From the NCBI GenBank assembly GCA_963776935.1, contig CAVZOP010000007.1, positions 1 through 64,000 on the forward strand: a stretch of 64,000 nt of DNA. The letters are read 5' to 3'. The notes under the pieces were generated by a model that saw only the letters and a list, made by a program, of their open reading frames with translations, did no database searches and was not told where the DNA came from. Positions 18,250 to 27,036 of this stretch are shown here, in pieces; positions within the stretch are counted from its first letter, which is position 1, and each line of letters opens with the position of its first letter. This DNA is from JALOLG01 sp963776935. Its GTDB lineage: Bacteria; Actinomycetota; Acidimicrobiia; Acidimicrobiales; Ilumatobacteraceae. Made by a program: the position numbers and the translations under genes.

Positions 18250-19005
18250 TCAGTTCAGCGAACACTTCTTGACTATGTGCTCTGCCAGGACCTTTGGTGA
18301 CATCCGGCGGGCATCGAGATACCCGATCGTTGGTCGGATTCCGGGCAACTCAGTGTCATCGAACCGAACCGGAAGAATGTAATCGGAATCCTGGTTCTCC
18401 AATGCAGCTGAGAGTGCGCTGCGCCGCTCATGCACAGTCCACATCCACGTGCGGTATTCCGCTGAGATGAACATGACCACATGTCTCGAGCGAAGGCGGT
18501 ACACACCGTCGAGGTGCTCAGCGAGATCCTTGCCCCAAAGTTCGGTCTGCGCATCTCGGTCGTAGAAGATTCGAAGGTTCCGGGCCTTCAGTTTCGTCGC
18601 CACGCGCTCGACGTATCACGTTGCCGCGCGCCACAAACGATAAAGCCACGTCGTACTCAGCCACCTTCAGCCCCACGTCCGTCAACCGCTGTCCAAGATC
18701 CCACATCATACTTGCTAGATCGTCGCCCTGACCGATAGCTCGGAGTACCGACGAGTCGTACGCAGCCGTGGAGGACAGCACAAGCGCGCCGACGATAAGC
18801 CCTTTCTCGGGGGCCTCTTCTCGCACGATGGGGATGGAACGTTGAAAGGCCCAGCGTTCGCCGCCGTGGCCGCTGTTTTTCTGCATCGTCTCGCCGAAGA
18901 GTACCGAATGCGCCGCAAGGTTGGCGGTGTCCGGATGAAGTGAAAACGCCTGAACCGTCCTCGCATGTTTAACCACGAAAGCGCTCGACCCCCACTGCTC
19001 AACAT
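18250..19005 (-). CDS. TIR-domain protein (frameshifted)
   Basis: Begins at ATG 19005, overlapping the SIR2-like stop (ATGTTGA). An N-terminal region of about 110 residues in frame B (from about 18976: HARTVQAFSLHPDTANLAAH, GLIVGALVLSSTAAYDSSVL) is unrecognised. The TIR domain follows: EYDVALSF, a patch near 18620-18640 needing two single-base insertions (GARQRDYVERV), then RNLRIFYDRDAQTELWGKDL, YRLRSRHVVMFISAEYRTWM, TVHERRSALSAAL and ILPVRFDDTELPGIRPTIGY. HERRSA holds the glutamate in the position of the catalytic Glu of NADase TIRs. The change from the ATG frame to frame B is a third indel. The domain pattern is strong, the gene integrity doubtful. Confidence 0.75.
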
Positions 19006-20084
19006 GCGTTGGACCCGTTAATCCACGCGCTCAGTTCGATCTGTTCGTTGCTCGGCGGCCTCGGAAGCGATGCAAGCGCACCAAAGAGCAGGCGATGAAA
19101 CTCTTGGAAGATAAGACTGAGGCTGCGCTCGTCGGCGAAGCGACGATCTAGAGACTTGTACCAACCTCCTTGCGCTTCGAAAATGACTCTGGCCAGTAGT
19201 CGTGGCCTGCGACGGCGGCGATCGTGAGTTCATTGACGATTTCCGCGATGTCGCCGTACGTCGAAAGACTAAACACGTCGATTCCACGCTGGCCGAGTGT
19301 TTGGGCCACAAGTCGGTGTAGTTGTGGAGTCCGGTCATCTGGCCTGCGCTGCGTTACGAACAGCTTGACGGCGCAATTGGGGTCTGGAAGGCGCCGTACA
19401 AGTTTCGCCACGAGTGGATGCAGCACTGGGAAACCAAGCAGCAGGCATACATCGGCGCGGAGGATCCAAATGAGCGCCCCCTCGTCGATCTCAGGCGGCA
19501 GGGTCTGGACAAGATTTGACCGGCGCACGGCCGGTTCGATCGGGCCCGGAAATCCCGTAGAGATGCAGCACACTCAAATGACCAAGCAGATCCACCTCTA
19601 CATCATTGGGCGGCGTGATCTCAGCCGGTAGAACGGGCACTATCCTCACTTCGCCTCTGGCGACGGAGTGAGCTGTTCGGCCCAGAGCGTCCTCGATCTC
19701 GAGGGTTCGCGATGTGGTCGCTATCCGAATCCAGGTGTTACGAGTGCAAGCCGAGCGATGCGGCTGATCAGGAGGCTGGATCTGAAGCTGACAGGTCACT
19801 CGGTGGTTCATGGAGCTCAAGAACGGTCCCGAGGGTGTCGAGCTCAAGAACTCGAGCGCTTCCAGCTCGTCCTCCCAGACGGACGGCGCGTGAGTGCGGT
19901 CGACCCGAAAGATCTCATCGACCAGTGCCCTCCTCACCAACTCGACGTCATCTGGTCGCCCAAGACTTGCGGCGACACCAGGACCTAGCACGAGCGAAAC
20001 CGCCGTGGCTCCCCGCACTCGATCGATCAGACGCACGAAGTGCAGGTTGTGTTCCGAGAGGACGCTCTCACTCGGATAAATCAC
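18999..20084 (-). CDS. SIR2-like domain protein (frameshifted, degenerate catalytic residues)
   Basis: About 360 residues in three frames. First: AVSLVLGPGVAASLGRPDDV (the GAGvS loop region), WIRIATTSRTLEIEDALG (the TTNyD..LE region) and VLHLYGISGP (the kLHGs region). After a change near 19540: ADVCLLLGFPVLHPLVAKLV, RGIDVFSLSTYGDIAEIVNE. After a change near 19170: GGWYKSLDRRFADERSLSLI to the stop at 18999. The order of blocks matches SIR2_2 proteins of NAD-depleting phage-defence systems. However the catalytic Asn (TTN) is Ser and the His of LHG is Tyr, so enzymatic activity is doubtful even if the frame is intact. It is translationally coupled to the TIR gene. Confidence 0.6.
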
Positions 20085-20764
20085 CGAGGCGCCCCCGAGC
20101 CAAGGTCCTGAGGCTGCATGTCACGACGCGCCCGTTAGACATGGCCACCAATCTAGGGCTTGACGCGGGGCGACCAGCTGGAGCTTCGGCGCGTGCGAGC
20201 TGTTGAGCGTCGAACGTGCGGGGCGGAGCGCGCCTTGCCGCCGAGGACCTCATGCAACTCAAGCGCGCTTCGTTCAAGCTGAACGCGCCTCATTCGAGGG
20301 TCCCGGCGGACCGGACCATCTCCGGGGCACTCGACCGGAGTCACGCATATCGCGCACACAGAACGGTTCAACTCGGCATCGCCAGGAGCGCCCATATCGG
20401 CGCATCGGCGTGCGCCCGCGAGCCGGGTGCTGGGGCGCCTGCATCGTGAGACGGCCGGAGCATTTGGCCGTGCCAGACCTCGTTGTCGGATTCCTCCGGA
20501 GTGAACCGCCCTGGCTTCGTTGGAGGCCACACCTCCGCACCGAGATCGGCTGAACCGCAACACAGCGTCGCGTCTGACCCCTGAACCGGCCAACGCCCAC
20601 CAGGCTGTTCGACGAACGAATTGTCGACACGACGCCAACACCGGCGCGGGCCGTGACTTAACAGGAGCCTGCCCTCACTCGAGTGGCCCATCTCTGTCGT
20701 GTCCGACCAACCGCGCCACAGGTTCCTTGACAACACAGGAGGATCGATCTGAATACCATCGGCG
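20085..20764. other. 680-bp gap without a supported gene
   Basis: Open frames on both strands here lack RBS and recognisable motifs and look like shadows or decayed sequence. Nothing structured was seen. Confidence 0.45.
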
Positions 20765-21200
20765 ATGTCCCCGAGTGCCGATCGGGGATACAGAACTACC
20801 GCACAGATCGACCGCGACTGGTCCACTCGTCGCCGCGCTCCAAACGGCGTCTCTGTTCGACGCGATACCATTCGGCTACGGCGACCCGCCCGGAAGAAAC
20901 TCGAGGCAGTTTGGCGCGCCGATGGCACGATCATCGCGGTGGCTCGCCGCTTCGAGGTAGCGCCGACAACGGCCGCGATATGGCTCGCAGACGTCGGCAT
21001 CTTCGTCAAGTCCGAGCCGGCAATCTGCGCGCCAACCCGCTGGCGGCGATCGACGCCGGCAAGTCGATCAACGAGATCGCCGCCGATCACGGCGTCGGTG
21101 ATCGGACAGTTAGTGTCGAGCTTCGCCGCCACGGCCTAGTCGAACGCCACCGCCGCAGACCAACGGGTCCCGTAACGGCTTCGTCGAAGACCTCCAGGCG
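20765..21200 (+). pseudogene. Helix-turn-helix protein remnant(s)
   Basis: Two homeodomain-like helix-turn-helix units in different frames: KKLEAVWRADGTIIAVARRF-EVAPTTAAIWL (about 20890-20985) and NPLAAIDAGKSINEIAADHG-VGDRTVSVELRRHGL (about 21035-21145). Joined by one indel they would form a small double-HTH DNA-binding protein of the kind found in mobile elements. No catalytic domain is visible. The second frame stays open into the next gene. Confidence 0.4.
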
Positions 21201-21450
21201 GGCGCGGGAGGAGCTCAGTCAGCGCGAGTTCGTTGAGCACCAAACGCGACATTCGATGAACCCCCCTCGACAGACCGGCAGGGATGGCGACGTCGTGCGT
21301 GGCTGCGGAACGAAGTGGAGGCTGCGACCCATCGATCGCTTTCGTCGCCCTGTCTGTATGCGAAACCGCGACGACGCTTCCTTGACAGCCCCACGCGTGA
21401 GGTACACCATGAAAGCCGCAGCACGAAAGTGCCGAGAGAGGGGATCAGTG

Positions 21451-22347
21451 ATGGCGATAATATCCGGAGACGGCTTCACTGCGCCGTTTGACGAGGACGG
21501 AGAACCCTATGGCACCTTCGGTGCACGGACACCGGCGTTGCGGACCTTTCGCCTGACTTTTGGATCGCACCGAAAACTGGCGCTGATCGGTGTCCTTCCT
21601 GGAGGCGAATCGCAGGACCTAAATCCCGCAACGCCGCCAGACACGGATGATGATCCCGGACCAGTCGCTCCAGGGCCGGTGGAGGTACCCGATGGGCGAC
21701 TTTATGTGTACCTCCAGGACGCCCATCCGGAGGGCGACGAGTTTTCATACGAGGTATCACATTCCGCCGTTCGCATCCCAGGGGCACGGAGATATCAACT
21801 CCGTGACGTGGGTTGCGTGGGTGTTTGTACTCGCGTTCTCCCCTTCTCTGTCCTGGGAGGAATAAGTGCGGTCAGTCGACCACTCCTCGCTCTCGTCGGG
21901 TTCAAGCTGTATTTCATCGGCGGGCGCGAGCACAACATCGATCGAATAGGTGTCTGGTTTGTAGAAAACAAGCTCAAGGTTGCATTTAATGACAAGAACG
22001 ACGACGACACCTTCGGATACGTCGTCGACTTCGTGGTAATTCCAAGCTTGGGGTTGAATTTGAACGAGGGTGAACTTAAGGGCAAAGGTGCGACAGGGTT
22101 ACAGACCGTTCCTTTGGCAACCCCGAGTCGCGGCAGCTTTATGCTCACCGGATTCGACTTGAATTATCAAAAGGGCGACCACGAAGTACGCGACGTCGGG
22201 GTTTATCGTCGGCGGAACGACTTGACCGTGATTCATGCTGACGATGCCGGAGCATCACCCTTCGATTGGCGAGTTTCTTTCGCTCAACCCGCTCCTCAGG
22301 TGTTCGCTGATGAGGGAATTCGATCAACCCTTGTTGCTGTTCCATAG
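21451..22347 (+). CDS. Unrecognised protein with two related beta-rich repeats
   Basis: 298 residues from ATG 21451 (GAGAGGGG upstream). After a Pro/Asp-rich linker (about 65-85) two similar 45-residue units occur: GFKLYFIGGREHNIDRIGVW...FNDKNDDDTFGYVVDF (about 150-200) and GFDLNYQKGDHEVRDVGVYR...DDAGASPFDWRVSF (about 233-280). The shared pattern is GF-x-L, then H-x-(I/V)-x-x-(I/V)-GV, an acidic turn, F and a final hydrophobic strand. GC content is visibly lower than in the backbone (for example ttgaatttgaacgag), a sign of transfer. No signal peptide is evident. A carbohydrate- or ligand-binding role is only a guess. Confidence 0.6.
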   Translation: MAIISGDGFTAPFDEDGEPYGTFGARTPALRTFRLTFGSHRKLALIGVLPGGESQDLNPATPPDTDDDPGPVAPGPVEVPDGRLYVYLQDAHPEGDEFSYEVSHSAVRIPGARRYQLRDVGCVGVCTRVLPFSVLGGISAVSRPLLALVGFKLYFIGGREHNIDRIGVWFVENKLKVAFNDKNDDDTFGYVVDFVVIPSLGLNLNEGELKGKGATGLQTVPLATPSRGSFMLTGFDLNYQKGDHEVRDVGVYRRRNDLTVIHADDAGASPFDWRVSFAQPAPQVFADEGIRSTLVAVP

Positions 22348-22455
22348 GATAGCTGCAATAGAGAGCAGCGCGCTGGGCGTACGGTTCGCCCGGAAGTGGT
22401 GCCTACTCCCAGGCGGAGAGCGCACAGGCCGGGACAATCGGCAACACTGACGGCG

Positions 22456-23415
22456 ATGCGCGGCTCCTCGACCAGCCGGTTCGCCGCCTTCCGGTCGGCG
22501 ATCGTTCTGGGCGGAATCATCGCGTCCGTGACCGGATGTGAGGACGTGCCCCGGAATCTGATGGTGTTACCCGTGCGCTGGTGCGCTCTCGAAGGGTCGT
22601 CGATCGCCCTCGGAGCGCCGGGCGAACTGGTGTCGTCTCATCCCGACATCGCCGCTGCGACGCTTTCGGCCGGCGAGATTTGGGCTCAGGCCGACATCGC
22701 ACTGATCGCAGTCGTTACCGAACGATCGGGTGTGAAAGGCGTGCCGGTGATCGTGGACCTCGATTCGTTTCATGCCCCGGGCGAGGACACCGGAGATATC
22801 TACTCCGAGGGTGGTGATCTCTTCGAGGCGCAGATCGCGGCTCAGGAATGTGATCAGGTATGGAGGAAGCTCGGTCCCGGCGCCTCTGGCCCCGTCGCGG
22901 TCGTTGCCCGGCGATTCGTCGGCTTGGGGCTGACGCGTGGCGTGGCGCCGCCGCCCCCGTTCTCGATGCGGCGAAATGGTCCGCGCTGGGGAGATCTGTG
23001 CGCCGAGCCGTGTGCCTTGTCAGCGAGCGACGTGTTCGACATTGGGCACCACACATCGTCCGATCGCGGTTGGATGGTCATCCAGGACTTCGCGCTGTAC
23101 TCAGGCACGCGACGCCGTGACGAAGACATCGCTCACGAACTCGGTCATGTGCTGTACGTCGGTCACGGCGACGGCGTCGACAACAATGATGATGGAACGG
23201 CGACGCCAACTGACGGTTTCCGTCGCTACGACGAGTATTGCGATCCGCTCGGCAGCGGTGAGGATGAGCAGTCGTCGCCGCCTCCGGCATGTTCTGCGTC
23301 GCTGATGATGCCGTCTCCCTGCGATACGAAACTGACGGACTTGCAGGTCGAGCAAGCGCGTGCCGCGGCGGCGGTGATGCCTGGCTGCAAGGGGTCGGCC
23401 TGCACACCGGGTTGA
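22456..23415 (+). CDS. Secreted lipoprotein metalloprotease-like protein (HExxHxxxxxH)
   Basis: 319 residues from ATG 22456. Signal peptide with lipobox VTGC (RSAIVLGGIIASVTGCED). The zinc site reads AHELGHVLYVGH (about residue 230): HELGH plus the third His six residues on, the metzincin motif, and a later CSASLMMPSP supplies a Met after it as in the Met-turn. DNNDDGT after the zinc motif could bind calcium. Several Cys (CDQVW, CAEPCALS, CDPLG, CSAS, CDT, CKGSAC) suggest disulphides outside the cell. It follows the beta-repeat protein by about 110 bp on the same strand. Exact family unknown. Confidence 0.75.
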   Translation: MRGSSTSRFAAFRSAIVLGGIIASVTGCEDVPRNLMVLPVRWCALEGSSIALGAPGELVSSHPDIAAATLSAGEIWAQADIALIAVVTERSGVKGVPVIVDLDSFHAPGEDTGDIYSEGGDLFEAQIAAQECDQVWRKLGPGASGPVAVVARRFVGLGLTRGVAPPPPFSMRRNGPRWGDLCAEPCALSASDVFDIGHHTSSDRGWMVIQDFALYSGTRRRDEDIAHELGHVLYVGHGDGVDNNDDGTATPTDGFRRYDEYCDPLGSGEDEQSSPPPACSASLMMPSPCDTKLTDLQVEQARAAAAVMPGCKGSACTPG

Positions 23416-23738
23416 GGTGGTGCGATCGGGCGTCGGCGGGGTGTTGCGGTGCCAGAAGTGCTCGTCCGGCGTTCTGCGCGAGCGACACAGCACGTACACC
23501 ATGCAGCCCACTCGGGCGGTGGCCACGGCCCCGCGGTGTGCGCTCCAGAGTCGGGCAATCAGTAGCGCCGCGCCTTCGTCTCGAGGCTGACCAGTCGCTA
23601 CCGCCGTTTGACGCTGCTTCGAGGCTATTCAAAAGAGTCGCCGGCTCACCCACGACGTGAACCTGGGTACCCGGCCGCCTAGCACCGATTCGGTAGAGCA
23701 TCACCTGACCGGACCGAATCTGAGACGCTCTACGAGAA
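23416..23738. other. Gap left of the att-like repeat
   Basis: No supported gene. At 23692-23706 there is a 15-nt stretch (GGTAGAGCATCACCT) identical to the D-arm/anticodon 5' part of the tRNA-Gly at 23894-23908 but in opposite orientation. Confidence 0.4.
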
Positions 23739-23897
23739 TGGGCTGCTGCCAGGCTCGACGCGTTCGCAGAGGTTTAGCGTTGTCGCCAACCGAAGGCCAC
23801 GAACGCTTGGATCCGGTCCGAGATTTGTCCTCTGAACAGGTACTTCGTGTGGAGCGGACGACGGGATTCGAACCCGCGACCCTCACCTTGGCAAGGT
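23739..23897. repeat. Right copy of tRNA-Gly flank direct repeat (att-like)
   Basis: Matches 13984-14143; the last 50 bp (23848-23897) are identical and lie within the intact tRNA-Gly gene. Together the two copies delimit an inserted segment of about 9.75 kb. Confidence 0.85.
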
Positions 23898-23924
23898 GAT
23901 GCTCTACCACTGAGCCACGTCCGC
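23850..23924 (-). tRNA. tRNA-Gly (GCC)
   Basis: 75 nt including encoded CCA. Acceptor GCGGACG pairs with CGTCCGC; D-arm GCTCAGTGGTAGAGC; anticodon arm TCACC-TTGCCAA-GGTGA with anticodon GCC; T-arm with GGTTCGAATCC. Intact gene at the right end of the island. Confidence 0.97.
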
Positions 23925-23944
23925 GTGGGTCGCCAGATTACCAA

Positions 23945-24541
23945 TCATTCAAGGGGAGCGGACAACCGCGACTCGACCACCTCGGGCTGTCGTGCGTTGA
24001 CCGCGATCACCCCCAGCGCAGCCAGCACGGCGACCGCGCCGCCGATCTGGAGCGCCGCCATCGGCTGGTCGAGCCACAACCACGCCCCCACCGCTGAGAT
24101 CACCGGACTGGCGAGCGTGAGCAGCGACGCCACCGACACCTCGAGGTGGCGTTGCGCCCAGGTCATCAATCCGTGTCCGAACAGACCGGGTCCGACCACC
24201 ATTCCGGCGAGGAACAACCAGTCCCATCCGGCAACCGCTCCGAGGTCGTCGGCGATCAACACGCACACCGGGACGGCGAGCAACGCTGCGATCGCGGTGA
24301 TCGCTCCGATCGGCGCCCAGGAGTGCACACCGGAGTCGCGGCGTCGCTTCACCGCCAAGAAGTACATGGCGAAAGCCACGACGTTCACGACCGCGAGCGC
24401 GTCGCCCGAGAAGGCCGCGCCCGCGGTCTTGCCGGCCCCCACGACCACCACGATGATCCCCACCACCGCCACCCCGGCGACGAGGTAGTGCAGACCACGG
24501 ATCCGTTCGTGCATGAACAGGCGGGTGGCGAGGGTGATCAA
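23945..24541 (-). pseudogene. EamA/DMT family permease, N-terminally truncated
   Basis: 198 residues starting with TTG directly after the stop of the upstream small gene. It covers the second EamA repeat (WAPIGAITAIAALLAVPVCV, FLAGMVVGPGLFGHGLMTWA, LTLASPVISAVGAWLWLDQP) and only the end of the first. DMT exporters are about 290-310 residues with ten membrane spans, so roughly 100 residues are missing and there is no room for them upstream. It lies 20 bp from the tRNA used as integration site. Confidence 0.75.
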
Positions 24542-24769
24542 TCAGCTGCGTTCGTCGGAAGGTCGCAGATCAACCCGCAGTGTGAGGATGCCGTCATCGA
24601 TGCTCGCCTCGGCGTCGCCGACGAGGGCGAAGTCCTGGAAATCCAGCTGCGCCTGCTTCAGGAACTGTTGGCGCTCCTCCCCCGCGACCGGGGGCAACGG
24701 GCGGCGCTTGACGGCGGCGGCGCGCTCTCGGAACCGTGCGATCATCGCATCGACGTCGAGGGTGGCCAT
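24542..24769 (-). CDS. Small conserved hypothetical protein
   Basis: 75 residues from ATG 24769: MATLDVDAMIARFRERAAAV, QFLKQAQLDFQDFALVGDAE and DDGILTLRVDLRP. Helical N-terminus followed by a beta-like C-terminus; charged, soluble. I believe similar proteins occur in related actinobacteria but cannot name a family. It is downstream of the acidic-tail membrane protein on the same strand. Confidence 0.6.
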   Translation of the reverse strand: MATLDVDAMIARFRERAAAVKRRPLPPVAGEERQQFLKQAQLDFQDFALVGDAEASIDDGILTLRVDLRPSDERS

Positions 24770-24790
24770 CGGCAACGAGGGTACCCGGCG

Positions 24791-25784
24791 TCAGCCGGAC
24801 TCGTCACGCTCGTCGACGTCGGGATCGTCCGAACGATCGTCCTCCGACTCGACATCGGGCTCGCTCGCAGGATCGATCGACTCGACCTGCCGACTCGACA
24901 TCGGGCTCGCTCGCAGGGTCGACCTCGGGATCGCTCACGTGCGGGTCGTCGCCGGGCTCGCTCACCGAATCGGCCTCTGGCTCGCCGTCGGACGCGACGG
25001 CCGGCTCGGCTTCCGGCTCGCTGACAGCATCGTCGACCGGCTCGGATTCCGGCTCCTTGACGGCTTCGTCGACCGGCTCGGATTCCGGCTCCTCGGCGAC
25101 CACCGACTCGTCGGTCTCGACATCTCGGTCGCGCTCGTCCGCCTGTTCGAGCACGGCGAGGAAATCGTCGGTGTCCTGCTCACCGGTGATGTCCTCGTCG
25201 TCGTCATCGCCCTCACTGCCGCCGTCGGCCGCGACGCCGTCCGCATGCTCGTCGACGCCCTCGGCGGGGCCGACCGCGTCAACAGGCTCCGGGGTGTCGG
25301 TCGCCGACTCGGCGGCAGCCGCCGCATCACCAGCGTTCGTGTCGACGTCGCCGGGCCCTTCCACCGCGACCGCTCCGATGGCCGGAGCCGGGAGCTCTGT
25401 CGCAGGCGCGTCCGGAGCATCGCTCGACACGACGAGGTCGTCGAAGCCGATCGGTTGCGGGCCGCGCTCGAACTCGGCATCCGTGTCGGGTGGCGCGCTC
25501 ATCGGCTCCAACGGATCGGCACCACCTGGTCGCACCTCGTCGAGGCGCCGGCGTTGCCAGACCGGGTCAGCGCGCCGCCACTTGCGCTGCCCCATCCGTT
25601 CGAGCGGCGCGAGCACCTCGGGGTCGGGCCGGGTGTTCCGCACCAGCCAGACGGCCAACATGATCATCGTGAACCCGAGCGCCACGAGCAGCACGATCGT
25701 CGCGTACACCGTGCGGTCGCGGCTGGGGTCGCCGACGGCGACGAGCGCCGCGGAAGACCGAGCGGGGAACGGGAGGAGAGGCAT
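24791..25784 (-). CDS. Single-pass membrane protein with long acidic C-terminal tail
   Basis: From ATG 25784 (MPLLPFPARSSAALVAVGDP). One membrane segment (YATIVLLVALGFTMIMLAVW, about residues 24-43), then a short basic stretch (MGQRKWRRADPVWQRRRLDE) and over 200 residues rich in Glu, Asp, Pro and Ala, with near-repeats EPESEPVDEAVK, EPESEPVDDAV and twice DPASEPDVES. Within that last duplication (about 24885) the frame appears shifted by one base: one frame ends in an Arg-rich tail at 24804, the other stays acidic (EDDRSDDPDVDERDESG) to a stop at 24791; I prefer the acidic version. Function unknown; the tail is probably disordered. Confidence 0.6.
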
Positions 25785-25807
25785 CGTCGGATCGCAAAGG
25801 TGGCAGG

Positions 25808-26572
25808 TCACCTCTGATGGTAGGCGCACCACACCGTCGTTCGACCGCCGATCTGCGCGACGTGCAGCGGCCTGCCGTCGCGTGGGCACGGTGGCCGGGC
25901 CGCGCGGACGTCTGGCGACAGCACTCCGGTGTGGCTTCCGCCGCGTTCGAGCATCGCCGGCAGGTGCTCCAGCATCGCCGCGTGCAGCCGGCCAACCTGC
26001 CGTGCGGTGACGGTGTTGGCGATCCGTCGCGGGTCGAGCCCGCAGTGCCACAACAGCTCGTCGACGAGCATGTTGCCGAGCCCTGCGATGGCGTGCTGAT
26101 CGAGCAACACCGCCTTCAACGCAGTCCGCCGGCGGCCGAGCACCGCAGCCAACTGCGGCCGCGTCACGTCGAACAGATCAGGCCCGAGTGGCGCCGCGTC
26201 GGGATCGATCGAGAAGCGCGCCCACCGCCGCGGATCGTTGACGCGCAGCACGCCGCCATCCGTGAACTCGATGCGCAGCCGATCCCAACGCGGCTCGTCG
26301 CGACGACTGCCGTACTCGAGCCGTTCGATCGGCGCCGCGCCGTCCAGTACGAGACGGCCGGTCATCCCGAAATGGAGCCCGATCGTGGGTCCGTCGGTCC
26401 CGATCAGCAAGAGCTTCCCCACACGGTCGGCGGACGTGAGCTCCCGAAAGGCCACGGCGTCGGCGAAGTCCGGTGGCGCCAGCGAATCGTCCACCGCGAC
26501 GGACGCGACAACCCGTCCGATGGCGCCGAGCGCGGTTCGTCGGTACAACTCGACTTCCAAGCCCTCGGGCAC
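25808..26572 (-). CDS. Fpg/Nei family DNA glycosylase
   Basis: 254 residues, GTG start. MPEGLEVE gives the catalytic Pro2 and Glu3; RVGKLLLI carries the beta-hairpin Lys; the helix-two-turn-helix is QHAIAGLGNMLVDELLWHCG. These enzymes excise oxidised bases and cut the abasic site. The C-terminal zinc finger is altered: CPRD...CAYHQR in place of CxxC...CxxC, so two of four Cys are Asp and His. The final QR is conserved. Divergent from the next gene. Confidence 0.88.
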   Translation of the reverse strand: MPEGLEVELYRRTALGAIGRVVASVAVDDSLAPPDFADAVAFRELTSADRVGKLLLIGTDGPTIGLHFGMTGRLVLDGAAPIERLEYGSRRDEPRWDRLRIEFTDGGVLRVNDPRRWARFSIDPDAAPLGPDLFDVTRPQLAAVLGRRRTALKAVLLDQHAIAGLGNMLVDELLWHCGLDPRRIANTVTARQVGRLHAAMLEHLPAMLERGGSHTGVLSPDVRAARPPCPRDGRPLHVAQIGGRTTVWCAYHQR

Positions 26573-26619
26573 GCTGCGAGTGTGGCTGACCGGCGCAGGT
26601 GCGGCACACTCGCGTCGTC

Positions 26620-27021
26620 ATGACGGACTGGTTGTGGGTCATCGGTTTCGTCGCCGTGCTCGGCGGGATGTACTACGCCGCGTTCCGCGTCGATCCGCAC
26701 TGGGTGTCGAAGGACGGGCGACGGTTCATCTGCCACGGCCAACTCGTCGACCGGCACGGCAACACGCTGCAGAACTGGCGCGAGTATCGCTTCGAGGTCA
26801 TCGACGACAAGCGGATCTTCGGCAGGCGCCGTTCACGATGGACCCGCCGCGCCGAAGGTGTCTGGCGTGTCGCGGCGAAGTCCGACAACCCGCCGAAGAA
26901 GCGTGAGGTCTACCTGCTCACGTCGGCCGAGAGCGACAACACCGACCAGATGGCGATTCGAATGCCCGCGTCGAGTCGAGCGGTCCCGGTCCTCGAAGCG
27001 ATGCGCCTGCGCGCGAACTGA
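26620..27021 (+). CDS. Membrane-anchored conserved hypothetical protein
   Basis: 133 residues from ATG 26620. One N-terminal membrane segment (WLWVIGFVAVLGGMYYAAF) and a basic, beta-type domain (GRRFICHGQLVDRHGNTLQN; WREYRFEVIDDKRIFGRRRS). A CACACT box 9 nt before the ATG may be the -10 of a leaderless transcript. No family recognised. Confidence 0.6.
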   Translation: MTDWLWVIGFVAVLGGMYYAAFRVDPHWVSKDGRRFICHGQLVDRHGNTLQNWREYRFEVIDDKRIFGRRRSRWTRRAEGVWRVAAKSDNPPKKREVYLLTSAESDNTDQMAIRMPASSRAVPVLEAMRLRAN

Positions 27022-27036
27022 TGCAACCCTGGGCGC

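Noticed and set aside
18250..20084. Calling the SIR2-like/TIR pair Thoeris (thsA/thsB)
   Set aside because: No SLOG or C-terminal sensor domain of ThsA is visible and the SIR2 active-site residues are changed; the name would overstate the evidence.
20368..21132. Minus-strand open frame of 254 codons opposite the HTH region
   Set aside because: No RBS, no motif, and the plus strand carries recognisable HTH sequence.
14144..23850. Integrase, relaxase or phage structural genes in the island
   Set aside because: I looked for tyrosine/serine recombinase motifs and for phage or conjugation proteins in all frames and found none; only HTH remnants.
24880..25100. Minisatellite in the acidic-tail gene
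   Set aside because: The repeats (ccggctcggattccggctcc and similar) encode in-frame EPESEPVD units, so protein-level duplication explains them.
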